A DNA stretch of 55,435 bases from Verrucomicrobiota bacterium (GCA_023432225.1 JAEYUW010000003.1:1-55435); one strand, 5' to 3'; shown: positions 36,286 to 45,545, counted from the stretch's first letter. The notes: generated by a model from the sequence alone, not told the origin. A program made the numbers and translations.

Positions 36286-36726
36286 CTACGATGCCGCCGA
36301 TCCGGAGCGCCGCGTCTCGCTCCAGAGCCGCGCGAGGTTCCAGATTGCAACGACCAACGGTCCGCCCATTTGCCAGGCGCTCATCCACTTTCCACTCCCG
36401 TCATCCTGCGCGTAGTTGCTTGGCACGAGGAGCACGAGAAACGTTGCGGCTGCGAGCGAACCCGCGACGAGTCCGATGACCACAACGCAAGTCAGCCAAG
36501 CCTTCCGCCGGATCGTGACCGGGGCGGCGAAGATCGAGATGAGCAAGGCGGGGATGCCAATCGCGGCGGCCGGATAGATCAGGAAGAAGATCCAGTTCTC
36601 CGCGGTGAAAGTGGACGCCTCGCTCCAGAAGCTCGGCGTGAGCATCCGCGCGGCGAACAGCAGCACGAACGGGTAAAACGGCAGCGCTGCCGCGCAGAGG
36701 AGGACTTGGATAATTTTTCGAGCCAT
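36286..36726 (-). CDS. Small membrane protein, unknown function
   Basis: A 146-aa protein with four predicted helices (for example IIQVLLCAAALPFYPFVLLF, WIFFLIYPAAAIGIPALLIS, AWLTCVVVIGLVAGSLAAAT) and a short polar tail. No motif or family recognised. It follows the lipoprotein gene with a 10-base gap on the same strand, so both are probably transcribed together. Confidence 0.72.
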   Translation of the reverse strand: MARKIIQVLLCAAALPFYPFVLLFAARMLTPSFWSEASTFTAENWIFFLIYPAAAIGIPALLISIFAAPVTIRRKAWLTCVVVIGLVAGSLAAATFLVLLVPSNYAQDDGSGKWMSAWQMGGPLVVAIWNLARLWSETRRSGSAAS

Positions 36727-36736
36727 ACGGCGGCGG

Positions 36737-37132
36737 TCAGCGCTGCGGGTTCTTGGAAAAGATGCCGAGGCCGTTGCTGCCGTTGCCGCGATTGACGCGG
36801 TAGTCGAGATCGCCCTTTGCGTTGAGCGTCGCGCCCGCTACCCAGTTCCCCGGCATGTTGAGGAACTCGATCTTGTTCGGCGCGACCTGCCGCCAACGGA
36901 TCGGCACCCACTGGCGCGGCTGCAGAAACGGACGATGGAAATACTCGCCCGTGCCGTCGGCGCGCAGCCGGAACTGCTCCCGCGTGGCCGGCTCGGCGTA
37001 GGACTCGAAAAACACATCATACCACGTGCCGACCCACGGACTCTCCGGGACGCTGGCGCAGCCGGAGAAAATGCCGAGACCGAGAAGGAGGAAAAAAGCG
37101 GACGCGACGAGACGTGGACGGCGTGGAGTCAT
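36737..37132 (-). CDS. Small lipoprotein, unknown function
   Basis: A 131-aa protein with a lipoprotein signal peptide (RLVASAFFLLLGLGIFSGC; lipobox FSGC with the Cys at about residue 25), followed by a small beta-rich domain: SPWVGTWYDVFFESYAEPAT, FRLRADGTGEYFHRPFLQPR, and NKIEFLNMPGNWVAGATLNA. It is probably attached to a membrane facing the periplasm. The domain resembles small lipocalin/META-like folds, but I cannot name a family. The start at 37132 is the first ATG before the lipobox. It likely forms an operon with the membrane protein 10 bases downstream. Confidence 0.78.
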   Translation of the reverse strand: MTPRRPRLVASAFFLLLGLGIFSGCASVPESPWVGTWYDVFFESYAEPATREQFRLRADGTGEYFHRPFLQPRQWVPIRWRQVAPNKIEFLNMPGNWVAGATLNAKGDLDYRVNRGNGSNGLGIFSKNPQR

Positions 37133-37251
37133 GCGCGGATTAAGGTATCGCGCGCGCCGGGCCGACAAGCGCCAAGTTGCCGGGGGGCGACACCCGCACG
37201 CGCACCGAATGGGCCGGCGGCGGAGCGTAGAACCGCGCCAGAAGTCGCGCG

Positions 37252-37800
37252 CTACTGGCGCGGTCGATAGCGCAGCGAGACGGCACCGGAGGCGAACTCC
37301 CGCCGTCCGACGAGCTGCAGGTCGACGTAGCGCGAGAGTCCGGCGAACAGTGTCGGGCCGTGGCCTGCGATTCGCGGGTGGATGATGAATTCGTAGTCGT
37401 CGATCAGGCCCAGTTCCGCGAGAGCGAGCGGGAGTTGCACGCCGCCCGTGTAGATGCCGCGGCCCGGTTGCGCCTTGAGCTGTCGCACGGCGGTCGCGAG
37501 GTCGCCGCGGATGAGTTCGGCGTTCCAGTCGACCTTTTCGAGCGTGCGCGACACGACGAATTTCTTCACGGCGTCGATGGTCGCGGCGAACGGCTCGGTC
37601 CACGCCGGCATCACGCCCGCGGGTCGCGGTGACCGCCACGCGGACTCCATCATCTGGTAGATCACGCGACCGAAGAGCAGCGCGTCGGACTGTGCGATGA
37701 TCTCGGTAACGTGCCGGTGCAGTTCCTCGTCGGCAAAGCCCGCGCGATGATCGCAGCAGCCGTCGAGCGTGAGGTTGATGGAGTAGCGGAGCGGGCGCAT
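37252..37800 (-). CDS. Dihydrofolate reductase-like (RibD C-terminal) family protein
   Basis: A 182-aa NADPH-dependent reductase-fold protein of the RibD_C/DHFR superfamily. Seen are YSINLTLDGCCDHRAGFADE, LLFGRVIYQMMESAW, KFVVSRTLEKVDW, AVRQLKAQPGRGIYTGGVQL, LIDDYEFIIHPRIAGHGPTL and the typical end. These proteins are widespread; few have a known substrate. It is probably monocistronic, with a repeat upstream and a gap downstream. Confidence 0.9.
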   Translation of the reverse strand: MRPLRYSINLTLDGCCDHRAGFADEELHRHVTEIIAQSDALLFGRVIYQMMESAWRSPRPAGVMPAWTEPFAATIDAVKKFVVSRTLEKVDWNAELIRGDLATAVRQLKAQPGRGIYTGGVQLPLALAELGLIDDYEFIIHPRIAGHGPTLFAGLSRYVDLQLVGRREFASGAVSLRYRPRQ

Positions 37801-37854
37801 GGGAAGGGGCGTGGGAAGGAGTAGGCGGCCGACAGCGTAGACGGCGTATTTTTC

Positions 37855-37922
37855 ACCACGGATTTCACGGATGACACGGATCAGCCAAACCAGCGATCCG
37901 TGCTTTCCGTGAGATCCGTGGT
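37855..37922. repeat. Palindromic repeat of ACGGAT 9-mers (copy 1)
   Basis: The left arm (37855-37881) is ACCACGGATTTCACGGAT continuing with GACACGGAT, three 9-bp units. The right arm (37896-37922) is its inverted relative, ATCCGTG...ATCCGTGGT. The spacer is 14 bases. Second full copy at 50148-50214, half copy at 52907-52925. This is a family distinct from the GTAG/GGAG elements. Confidence 0.85.
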
Positions 37923-37961
37923 TAATTCCGGAAGTTTTGAGGCACGTGTGTTCGCTGCGGT

Positions 37962-38438
37962 TTACCCGCGACGTGCGGCGTCGATCGCCGCGACGTCGAT
38001 CTTACTCATCGTCATCATCGCGTCGAATGCTCGCTTGGCCTCGGCGCCGCCGGCGGCCATCGCTTCGGTCAGCGTGCGCGGCGTGATCTGCCACGAGAGT
38101 CCCCAGCGGTCCTTGCACCAGCCGCATTCGCTCGCCTGACCGCCGTTGCCGATGATGGCGTTCCAGTAGCGATCGGTTTCCTCCTGGTTGTCGGTGGCGA
38201 CTTGGAAGGAAAACGCCTCGCTGTGTTTGAACACCGGGCCGCCGTTCAGGCCGAGGCAGGGAATGCCGAGAACGGTGAATTCGACCGTGAGCACATCGCC
38301 GGCTTTGCCCATCGGGTAATCGCTCGGCGCGCGGTGCACGCCGGTCACGCGGCTGTCGGGAAACGTCGCGGCATAGAACCGCGCGGCGGCCTCGGCGTCC
38401 TTGTCGAACCAGAGGCAGATGGTATTTTTCGGTGTCAT
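37962..38438 (-). CDS. VOC family (PhnB-like) protein
   Basis: A 158-aa protein of the PhnB/3-demethylubiquinone-like VOC (glyoxalase-fold) group. Seen are ICLWFDKDAEAAARFYAATF with PDSRVTG, GDVLTVEFTVLGIPCLGLNG, GPVFKHSEAFSFQVATDNQE and CGWCKDRWGLSWQITPRTL. Metal-dependent or binding roles are known in the superfamily; this subgroup is uncharacterised. The start at 38438 (MTPKNTICLWF) fits the family length; an in-frame ATG 20 codons upstream does not. Confidence 0.9.
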   Translation of the reverse strand: MTPKNTICLWFDKDAEAAARFYAATFPDSRVTGVHRAPSDYPMGKAGDVLTVEFTVLGIPCLGLNGGPVFKHSEAFSFQVATDNQEETDRYWNAIIGNGGQASECGWCKDRWGLSWQITPRTLTEAMAAGGAEAKRAFDAMMTMSKIDVAAIDAARRG

Positions 38439-38654
38439 CGTGGATTCGTTGTCTTGGGTGTCAGGTGGAAGGTTCCGCGCATCTGCTCGTGGACGCACGG
38501 CGGCGGGGCGGGACGGGAGATAGGGACATAATCAAGCTTACCAACCGGTGGATACTCGGGGGCCTGCTTCTTGTTCAACGAATGACACGTGCGATGTCGG
38601 ACAAATATCGGCGGCTTTTGTGGCGCCCTAGTCGTCGCGCTGGCGTGGCATCCG

Positions 38655-39704
38655 CTACCGGGGCAGCCGTCCGCCGTTAAAACGGGTGAGCGCTTCTTCG
38701 GCCAACTGAACCGGGCTCTTCGACGAAGCAGATGCCACGGCTTTCAATTCGGCAACGACCGCCTTCACGTCGTTGCTGGCGGTCACCAGCAGCCGTCGCT
38801 CATCGGGTGTGTAGTAGAGAAGTCTCGTCGCGGTCACGTCGCCGGCGATGGTGCCGGAGAAAGTTGTGGTTTGGCTCGCGGGCGTCTGGACTTCGATCTC
38901 GAGCGCATAGCCGACATACGGACTCCCCGAAGAGTTGAGACCGAGGATCTGGGATTGGTGGCCTTGGCCGAAACCGATGGAAAGTTCACGAGTGCGATGG
39001 GGCAAACCAAGCTGAGCGGCGAGTTCGGGGAACGGAAACCGTCGGTCCGCAAACTGGATGGCGAGTAGGATCCGATCGATGTCGCGCGCGGTGGCCCAAC
39101 CTTGGGAACGGCTCTCTTCGGTCTCTGCCGACTTGATTTCGCCAGAGGTTACGTCGAAGCGATACTCCATGCCATCGATGGTGGTGAGGAGAAAATCTCC
39201 GCTCCAACCGAGTCGGGGCGTTGCGGGGTATTCGGCTAACCATCGGTAGTGGCTCACGGATGCGACCACTCGCGACCGATCGCGAACGAGCGCGGCGGTG
39301 GAGTAGTTTTTCAGCAGCTTCCCATCGCGATAAAACGCCACGGCGAGATCCGACTCGCTGGGCTTGTCGCCTTCGTTCCACGGCCCCATTCGCACCAAAT
39401 GGCGCCCGTCGGCAGCAAGGAATGTCTGGAAAGAATACCATCCTTGGGTCCGCCAGATTTCGCGCAGTTCACCCGAGTGGGTGACCTCATAGGCGATACC
39501 GCTGCTCTTGTCCCCTCGCCAATCTTCGGGACCGGGAGTCAGGATGAAAGCATATCGGCCGTCCTCTGACGCCGTGATCATTGGCGTTGGGATTGCAGGG
39601 CTGTCAGCGCGAACGGTTCCAAGGAGCATTGCGGCAGAGGCCGCGAAGAGAAGACGCCTGAATGCGAAGCCGATGGTTTTCATCGATTTCTTCACAGTAT
39701 CCAT
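38655..39704 (-). CDS. Secreted hypothetical protein
   Basis: A 349-aa protein with a signal peptide (GFAFRRLLFAASAAMLLGTV, cleavage near RADSPA). The body has repeated beta-rich motifs that resemble WD/PQQ-like propeller units (ITASEDGRYAFILTPG, FLAADGRHLVRMGPWNEGD, SGDFLLTTIDGMEYRFDV). No catalytic motif recognised. The start could be 39704 or the second Met at 39683 (MKTIGFAFRR); both keep the signal peptide. It lacks close neighbours on its strand. Function unknown. Confidence 0.75.
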   Translation of the reverse strand: MDTVKKSMKTIGFAFRRLLFAASAAMLLGTVRADSPAIPTPMITASEDGRYAFILTPGPEDWRGDKSSGIAYEVTHSGELREIWRTQGWYSFQTFLAADGRHLVRMGPWNEGDKPSESDLAVAFYRDGKLLKNYSTAALVRDRSRVVASVSHYRWLAEYPATPRLGWSGDFLLTTIDGMEYRFDVTSGEIKSAETEESRSQGWATARDIDRILLAIQFADRRFPFPELAAQLGLPHRTRELSIGFGQGHQSQILGLNSSGSPYVGYALEIEVQTPASQTTTFSGTIAGDVTATRLLYYTPDERRLLVTASNDVKAVVAELKAVASASSKSPVQLAEEALTRFNGGRLPR

Positions 39705-39860
39705 GCGTTTGTCCTGCACTGACGAGGATTTCTTTCTCGGGCAGCTTCTGCCGGCAGGCAATTGCTGGCGCGGGCTGCTGACAGCGTCGTGACTGCCCGC
39801 GTTCTGACCGAATGAAAAACCCGAACTCGCGCCGCGCGCGGAAGCGCCGAAGCTACCCGC

Positions 39861-40964
39861 ATGTGGACGCGCCGAAAATTTCTCGCCGGCCTCGCGCTCA
39901 TGCCGGCAGCGTGGCACGGGCTCCGCGCCGCCGCAGCGACTGCTGCCTCCGCGGCTTCGGCCGCCGGCGAACTGCCGTCGGAGAGATTTTCCGCTTTCTC
40001 CCATCGGCTCCGGCCGGTCGGTCGCATCCTCGAGCTCGAGGGCTACTATGTGTGGTGTCAGGCGCCGATCGAAGGGCCCGACGGACGCGTCCACGTATTT
40101 TTCTCCCGCTGGCCGAAGGCGAGAGGAATGGGGGCGTGGATCAACGGCAGCGAGATCGCGCACGCCGTCGCGCCGACGCCGGAAGGACCCTACGGAGTCA
40201 CAGGCGCCGTGCTCGCGCCGCGCGGCGCCGGTTTCTGGGACGGCACTACGTGCCACAATCCCCACGTCGCATTCGTCGACGGGCGCTACGCGCTGTTCTA
40301 TCTCGGCAACTCGAACGGCCGCACGAACACGAAGCGCATCGGTCTCGCGCTCGCCGACTCGCTCGACGGCCCGTGGCAACGCCCCGACGCGCCATTGCTC
40401 GAGCCCGGCCCCGCCGGCGCGTGGGACGATCATTGCACGACCAATCCGTCTTTCGTCCACCATCCCGACGGCCGCTATTTTCTCTACTACAAATCCTGGA
40501 ACACCGCCGATTACGAAGCCGGTCGCCCGCCCGTGCGCGGCAATCGCAAGTATGGCCTCGCGATCGCCGATCAGCTCACGGGTCCGTATCGCAAAATCGA
40601 TGGCAACCCCGTGATCGATTTCTCCGCGCGCGGCGAGAATCGCCAGTGCGAGGACGCGTTCGTGTGGCGCGAGGGCGGGCGCTTTTGCGCGATCATGCGC
40701 GACATGGGCGTGTTCAACCACGAAGTCGGACTCTGGCTCGAATCCGCCGACGGCAGCCACTGGTCAGAGCCGGCGATTGCCTATCGCGAGCTGAGCGCCT
40801 ACGTGGAACTGCCGCCGCGACCGAAGCACCTGAACCGCTACGGCCGCATGGAGCGCCCGCAGTTGCTCATGCGCGACGGCAAGCCGGCGTATCTCTACAC
40901 GACGACGCAGGGCGGCCGCTACGAGACCGCGTCCGGTTTCCTGTTCCGCATCGAGCCGGAGTAG
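39861..40964 (+). CDS. Secreted GH43-like five-bladed propeller glycoside hydrolase
   Basis: A 367-aa protein with a Tat-like signal (MWTRRKFLAGLALMPAAW, twin Arg) and a five-bladed beta-propeller of the GH43/GH62/GH117 type. Recognisable blades are EGYYVWCQAPIEGPDGRVHV, HNPHVAFVDGRYALFYLG, CTTNPSFVHHPDGRYFLYYK and QCEDAFVWREGGRFCAIMRD, with acidic residues (Asp, Glu) at the expected positions. These enzymes often remove arabinose, xylose or anhydrogalactose side chains. The subfamily is uncertain. Neighbouring pectate lyases suggest a pectic substrate. The gene is convergent with the pectate lyase at 40989. Confidence 0.82.
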   Translation: MWTRRKFLAGLALMPAAWHGLRAAAATAASAASAAGELPSERFSAFSHRLRPVGRILELEGYYVWCQAPIEGPDGRVHVFFSRWPKARGMGAWINGSEIAHAVAPTPEGPYGVTGAVLAPRGAGFWDGTTCHNPHVAFVDGRYALFYLGNSNGRTNTKRIGLALADSLDGPWQRPDAPLLEPGPAGAWDDHCTTNPSFVHHPDGRYFLYYKSWNTADYEAGRPPVRGNRKYGLAIADQLTGPYRKIDGNPVIDFSARGENRQCEDAFVWREGGRFCAIMRDMGVFNHEVGLWLESADGSHWSEPAIAYRELSAYVELPPRPKHLNRYGRMERPQLLMRDGKPAYLYTTTQGGRYETASGFLFRIEPE

Positions 40965-40988
40965 CGTGCGCTCGCGAAACTCACGGCG

Positions 40989-42410
40989 CTACTCGTCGCG
41001 TTGCGGCGTGAAGCTCGCGAGCCACGCGTCGATGCCTTCGCTCGGAATCGTGAGCCTCCGCGCCGTCATCGCTGCGCGCGGGTAGCCGCCGACTTGTTCC
41101 TGACTGTCGATGATCCGGCCTTGTCCCGCGCGCACCTGACGCACGATGCGTTCGTCGACCGCGTCGCGATCCCACGGGCGGGCACCGGCGTTTTTCAACA
41201 CGTCGGCCTCCACGGCCACGGCGGGCTTTGCTTGAAAATTTTTCGGCCACACTGGTGCGGCGGGCAGACGCTTGACGTCGGCGACCTGCGCGTCGGTCGG
41301 GCGCACGGTGTAGTCGGGATCGGCGCCGTCTTTCGAACTGTTGCCGTGGCGCTGTGCATGCGGGATGCGCGAGAGCATGACGGCGACTTCAGGCACGGGA
41401 TCGCCCTGTCGATCGATCGCGAGATTGTCCGCGGCGAACAGTTCCAGCACGCCGTGGCCGTCGATGGCGACGAGTGGGCGGCCGGGCTGCGTGTCCGGGC
41501 CGTAGTGCAGCACATTGCCCACGACGGCCAACTCGCCCGCGACAAAAGCATGTCCGGTCCACTCGCCGGCCCAGAGGTTGTAGTGGATGGCTTTGCGGCC
41601 CGGGTTATCGATGAGGTTGTTGACGATCACGCCCTGCGCGCCGCCCTTGAAGAGCGGGTTTCGCTCCACGTTGGACGCGTAGAGATTGCCGATGATCGCG
41701 ATGCGCCGCGTGTTGTCGTGGATCAGCCCGCCCTTCGAGTGCTCGCCTTTTTTGTGCGACGACTGGCTGAGACCCTCGGCAATGATGCAGTTGCTGAACG
41801 TGATGTCGTGCGACGTGTGATCGCGCCACGCTGCGGCGGTTTCGCCGCCTGCAAAGCGCGGCCCCGAGGCGCTGAGGTTTTCGTCGGTGCCCCACGCGAG
41901 CGAGCAGTGATCGATGACGACGTTCCGCGCGGCGGTCGTGGACATGCTGTCGACTTCCCAACCGCTCTTCTTCGCGCACCCGACATCGCCGGTGCGCACG
42001 CGCAGATGTCGGATGACGACGTCGTGCGTGCGGATCGTCACGCCGCCGCGGATCAGTGTGATGCCGGGGCTCGGTGCGGTCTGGCCCGCGATGGTGAGGA
42101 ACGGCTCGGCGATGGACAGCACGGTCGCGCCGAGATCGATGACACCACCGACCTCGAAGACGACGATGCGCGGGCCTTTCGCGTGGACGGCTGCGGCGAG
42201 CGAGCCCGGGCCGGAGGCGTCGAGATTGGTAACCTTGATGATGCGGCCGCCGCGACCGCCCGGTGTTTCCACGCCGAAACCGACGGCGCCTGGAAACGCA
42301 ATCGCGACCGACGCAGGTGTGTTCGCGGCGTGCGTCGCGGTCGCATTGCACAAGCCCAGCCACGCACAGCCGAGACTGAGCCACACTTTGAACCGGGGCA
42401 GGTTCTGCAT
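40989..42410 (-). CDS. Secreted pectate lyase (PL1 type), second gene
   Basis: A 473-aa protein with a signal peptide (MQNLPRFKVWLSLGCAWLGL) and a right-handed parallel beta-helix related to the protein at 33369-34802. Shared features are FPGAVGFGVETPGGRGGRII, VTNLDASGPGSLAAAVHAKG, TIAGQTAPSPG, VVIRHLRVRTG and NVVIDHCSLAWGTDENLSAS. It lacks the C-terminal calcium-loop tail of the first copy and has a different C-terminal region. The start at 42410 is chosen because an in-frame ATG 23 codons earlier lacks a signal peptide. Cleavage of pectate is inferred from the family. Confidence 0.9.
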   Translation of the reverse strand: MQNLPRFKVWLSLGCAWLGLCNATATHAANTPASVAIAFPGAVGFGVETPGGRGGRIIKVTNLDASGPGSLAAAVHAKGPRIVVFEVGGVIDLGATVLSIAEPFLTIAGQTAPSPGITLIRGGVTIRTHDVVIRHLRVRTGDVGCAKKSGWEVDSMSTTAARNVVIDHCSLAWGTDENLSASGPRFAGGETAAAWRDHTSHDITFSNCIIAEGLSQSSHKKGEHSKGGLIHDNTRRIAIIGNLYASNVERNPLFKGGAQGVIVNNLIDNPGRKAIHYNLWAGEWTGHAFVAGELAVVGNVLHYGPDTQPGRPLVAIDGHGVLELFAADNLAIDRQGDPVPEVAVMLSRIPHAQRHGNSSKDGADPDYTVRPTDAQVADVKRLPAAPVWPKNFQAKPAVAVEADVLKNAGARPWDRDAVDERIVRQVRAGQGRIIDSQEQVGGYPRAAMTARRLTIPSEGIDAWLASFTPQRDE

Positions 42411-42491
42411 GCCGCGATCAGAATGCGCGGCGCGACACGGGTCGAGTGAATTGCCCGGCGCGGGGCGCACCGATGACACGCGCGCGTGCGG

Positions 42492-42519
42492 TTCGCTGAA
42501 GGCGGGACGGATTTATAAT
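42492..42519 (+). promoter_or_regulatory. Possible sigma-70 promoter for the DUF3137-lemA operon
   Basis: TATAAT (42514-42519) is an exact -10 box in GC-rich surroundings, with a weak -35, TTCGCT (42492-42497), 16 bases upstream. A small hairpin AGCGGA-aagaaa-TCCGCT (about 42525-42542) lies in the presumed leader before the GTG start at 42554. Confidence 0.45.
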
Positions 42520-42553
42520 ATCACAGCGGAAAGAAATCCGCTACAACGCCGCC

Positions 42554-43225
42554 GTGGAAATCGTCGTCGTCGTTCTGGTCGCGCTCATCATCGTCGCGCT
42601 CGTCGTGTTCGGCTACTTGGCCGAGCGGCGGCGCAGCGAGGCGCTGGCGGCGCTCGCCGCGCGGCTGCGTCTCGGATTCCGCGGGGGCAAGGACCGCGAT
42701 CTCGCGCGTCGGCTCGAGTTTCTCAACAAGCTCGATCAAGGATCCAATCGCTACGTCTCCAACTGTCTCGACGGCATTTATCAAAACGAGCGCGTGATGG
42801 TCTTCGATTACCACTACGAGACGTATGCGCACTCGAAAGGCGGCCGTCACACGCAGCATCATCGCTTCACCGTCGCGATGCTGGTGCTGCCACGCACGTT
42901 CCCCGAGCTGCTGATTTCACCCGAAGGTTTCCTTTCGAAGTTCGCGCAGGCGGTCGGCTACGAGGACATCGATTTCGAATCGGCGGAATTTTCCCGCGCG
43001 TTCTGCGTGCGCAGTCGCGACAAGAAATTCGCCTACGACGTCTGCCACGCGCTGACGATGGAGTTCCTGCTGCGCCACCGCGACCTAGCGATCGAACTCG
43101 ACGGCAACGTGCTCGCACTCCTGTTCGAGCCGCGCCTTGCGTCGCCGGAGATCGAGTCACGCCTGCATCAGTTGCTGGAACTCCGCCGGCTGTTGCCCGA
43201 GTATCTCTTTTCCAAAGTCTCATGA
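42554..43225 (+). CDS. Membrane-anchored DUF3137-like protein, LemA partner
   Basis: A 223-aa protein with one N-terminal helix (MEIVVVVLVALIIVALVVFG) and a cytoplasmic domain with a DUF3137-like layout: RLRLGFRGGKDRDLARRLEF, RVMVFDYHYETYAH, and AEFSRAFCVRSRDKKFAYDV. It begins at GTG (42554), the first good start after the presumed promoter. The stop overlaps the lemA start by 4 bases (43222-43225), so the two are coupled. DUF3137 and LemA genes often occur together; the pair's role is unknown. Confidence 0.78.
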   Translation: MEIVVVVLVALIIVALVVFGYLAERRRSEALAALAARLRLGFRGGKDRDLARRLEFLNKLDQGSNRYVSNCLDGIYQNERVMVFDYHYETYAHSKGGRHTQHHRFTVAMLVLPRTFPELLISPEGFLSKFAQAVGYEDIDFESAEFSRAFCVRSRDKKFAYDVCHALTMEFLLRHRDLAIELDGNVLALLFEPRLASPEIESRLHQLLELRRLLPEYLFSKVS

Positions 43226-43770
43226 CCGTCCTGCTGCTGGTTCTCCTCGTCGCGCCACTGCTCTGGGTGGTGCTGCAATACAACTCGCTCGTCGGGCTGC
43301 GCAACTACGTCGCCAACTCGTGGGCCAACATCGATACGGAGCTGAAGCGGCGCTACGACCTGATCCCGAACCTCGTCGAAACGGTCAAAGGCTACGCGGC
43401 CCACGAGCGCGCGACGCTCGAGCGCGTGATCGAGCTGCGCAACCGCTGCGCCGCGAATCACGGTCCGGTCGCCGCGCAGTCTGCCGACGAGACCGGACTC
43501 GTGGCGGCGTTGCAGCAGCTGCTCGTCGTGGTGGAGAATTACCCGCAACTGAAGGCCGACGAGAACTTCCGCGCGTTGCAGACCGAGCTGATCAACACCG
43601 AGAATCGCATCCAGGCCGCGCGCCGTTTCTACAACGGCAACGTCCGCGATTTCCGGAATCGCTGCGAAACCTTCCCGAGTAACCTCGTCGCTCGCGCTTT
43701 CGGCTTCCAGCCGGCCGATTTCTTCAGCGTGCCGCCGTCGGTGAAGGACGTGCCGAACGTGCAGTTTTGA
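43222..43770 (+). CDS. lemA: LemA family protein
   Basis: A 182-aa protein with an N-terminal membrane helix and a LemA four-helix domain. The family motifs are intact: YNSLVGLRNYVANSWANIDT, LKRRYDLIPNLVETVKGYAA, NTENRIQAARRFYNGNVRDF and the end FPSNLVARAFGFQPADFFSV. LemA proteins are membrane-anchored with unclear function. The ATG overlaps the upstream gene's stop (ATGA), consistent with co-translation. Confidence 0.94.
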   Translation: MTVLLLVLLVAPLLWVVLQYNSLVGLRNYVANSWANIDTELKRRYDLIPNLVETVKGYAAHERATLERVIELRNRCAANHGPVAAQSADETGLVAALQQLLVVVENYPQLKADENFRALQTELINTENRIQAARRFYNGNVRDFRNRCETFPSNLVARAFGFQPADFFSVPPSVKDVPNVQF

Positions 43771-43833
43771 GTTCGGCGTGACCCTCGGCCTGCGGCCGAC
43801 GTCTTCGATTCGTCCACCTTCCGTTTTCATCCG

Positions 43834-45402
43834 ATGTCCCAATTTTTTCTCCTCTCCCGTTTCCTTCTGCTGCTGGCGATCGGCGCTGCGCTGGCGAGCT
43901 CTCTTCGCGGCGATGCGGCCGATCCGTCATCAGTCAATAACGCCGCCGCCGAGTATGTGACCTACGAGCAGTTCGGTGCCGTCGGCGACGGAGTGACGGA
44001 CGATTTGCCGGCCATCGTCCAAGCGCACGCTTTCGCCAATCAGCGAGGCTGGCCCGTGCGCTCGAATCCCCAAGCGACCTATCACCTCGGCCGGCGTGCG
44101 CTGACGGCGATCATCGAGACCGACACAAACTGGAGCACCTCGCGCTTCATCATCGACGACAGCCAGGGCGTGGAGAATCACAAGCAGTCGCTCTTCGAGG
44201 TTCGTTCGCGGCTTGCGCCCGTGTCGTTGCACCTCGCGCGCCTCGCCGCCGGACAAGAGCGCCTCGACGTGCATCCGGAGACGGACCTGCTGGTGTTGGT
44301 CGAAAACGCGAACCGCCGGCGCTTCATTCGCCGTGGCTTGAACGCCAACAACGGCACCCCGCAGCACGAGGTCTTTATCCTGAAGAAGGACGGCTCCATC
44401 GAGGGTGCCAACGAGTGGGATTACGATACCATCACCCGCATCGAGGCGCGACCGATCGATTCGGTGCCGCTCACGCTGCGAGGCGGTGTCTTTATCAATC
44501 ACGGGAACCGGATGAAGCAGCCGAAAGGTTATAACTACTGGGCGCGCAACATCCATATCACGCGCTCGAACACGATCGTGGACGGAATCACCTCGCGCGT
44601 CGTCGACGAGGGGGAGTTCGGACACCCTTACTCGGGATTCCTGGCCGCCGTGCAGGTGGCGAACATCACGTTCCGTCACTGCCGCATCGATCCGCGCAAG
44701 GTCTACAAGACCATCGGCGCCGCGGGTGAGCCGGTGTCGATGGGCACTTACGGCTACCGCGCCGATCTCGTCGTGAATTTCACGATGCAGGATTGTCGCA
44801 TGGAGAATATCCATGACACCTCGCGCTGGGGCGTCGCGGCGACGAACTTCATGAAGAATGTCCTCCTCGAAGACTGCGTGCTCTCGCGCATGGATGTTCA
44901 CCAGGGCGTCTCCGGCCACTACACGATCCGCCGCAGCACGCTCGGCTACATGGGCATCAAGGCCATCGGGCGCGGCCGCCTCGAGGTCGAGGATTCCACC
45001 GTGCATTGCGACAACTTCATCACCTTCCGCAGCGACTACGGCGCGACGTGGGACGGCGAAGTGAGCATCCGCAATTGCCGCTGGAGCCCGCCGGCGAAGC
45101 CCGGACGCGCGTTCGCGATGTTCGGCGTGAGCAACGACGGCACGCACGACTTCGGCTATCCCTGCGCGATGCCCAAAACCATCCGCATCGACGGCCTGAC
45201 TGTTGACGACGCCGCGGCGAAGGACGTGGCGTTCTTCGACAATCCGCGCGGCGCCATCGGCGAGCGCATGCCGTTCCCTTATCGCGCGACGGAGCGGGTG
45301 GAAGTGCGCGGATTGAAAACCGCCAGCGGCCGCCCGCTGCGCACGAGCGCCAACCCCGACATCGAGCAGGCCCTGCGCGGCCGCGTGGAAGTGGCGCCCT
45401 AG
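43834..45402 (+). CDS. Secreted parallel beta-helix protein (pectate-lyase-3-like)
   Basis: A 522-aa protein with a signal peptide (MSQFFLLSRFLLLLAIGAAL) and a right-handed beta-helix. The opening YEQFGAVGDGVTDDLPAIVQ is the hallmark of the pectate lyase 3 / GH28-GH55 superfamily. Later rungs repeat short runs such as ANITFRHCRIDPRKVYK and NVLLEDCVLSRMDVHQGVSG. The catalytic triad for a specific GH family is not clear to me. It may cleave or bind polysaccharide. It lies 63 bases after lemA, but its secreted nature suggests an independent role in polysaccharide use. Confidence 0.82.
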   Translation: MSQFFLLSRFLLLLAIGAALASSLRGDAADPSSVNNAAAEYVTYEQFGAVGDGVTDDLPAIVQAHAFANQRGWPVRSNPQATYHLGRRALTAIIETDTNWSTSRFIIDDSQGVENHKQSLFEVRSRLAPVSLHLARLAAGQERLDVHPETDLLVLVENANRRRFIRRGLNANNGTPQHEVFILKKDGSIEGANEWDYDTITRIEARPIDSVPLTLRGGVFINHGNRMKQPKGYNYWARNIHITRSNTIVDGITSRVVDEGEFGHPYSGFLAAVQVANITFRHCRIDPRKVYKTIGAAGEPVSMGTYGYRADLVVNFTMQDCRMENIHDTSRWGVAATNFMKNVLLEDCVLSRMDVHQGVSGHYTIRRSTLGYMGIKAIGRGRLEVEDSTVHCDNFITFRSDYGATWDGEVSIRNCRWSPPAKPGRAFAMFGVSNDGTHDFGYPCAMPKTIRIDGLTVDDAAAKDVAFFDNPRGAIGERMPFPYRATERVEVRGLKTASGRPLRTSANPDIEQALRGRVEVAP

Positions 45403-45545
45403 TCCGAGCGATCACCGGCGGTTGCCTTGGTCTCCGCGAGGAGATGCGCGGAATCGATGCTCCGGGGGCGGGCCTACGCAGTTCTACCTAGATGGTCGAT
45501 TGATGCTGGCCGCGCGGCGGAGACGCACCTTGGCTCGCCTCACCC

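Noticed and set aside
38439..38654. Small frame on the plus strand in the gap between the VOC gene and the secreted protein gene
   Set aside because: No domain, no start signal, and composition typical of random reading; treated as non-coding spacer.
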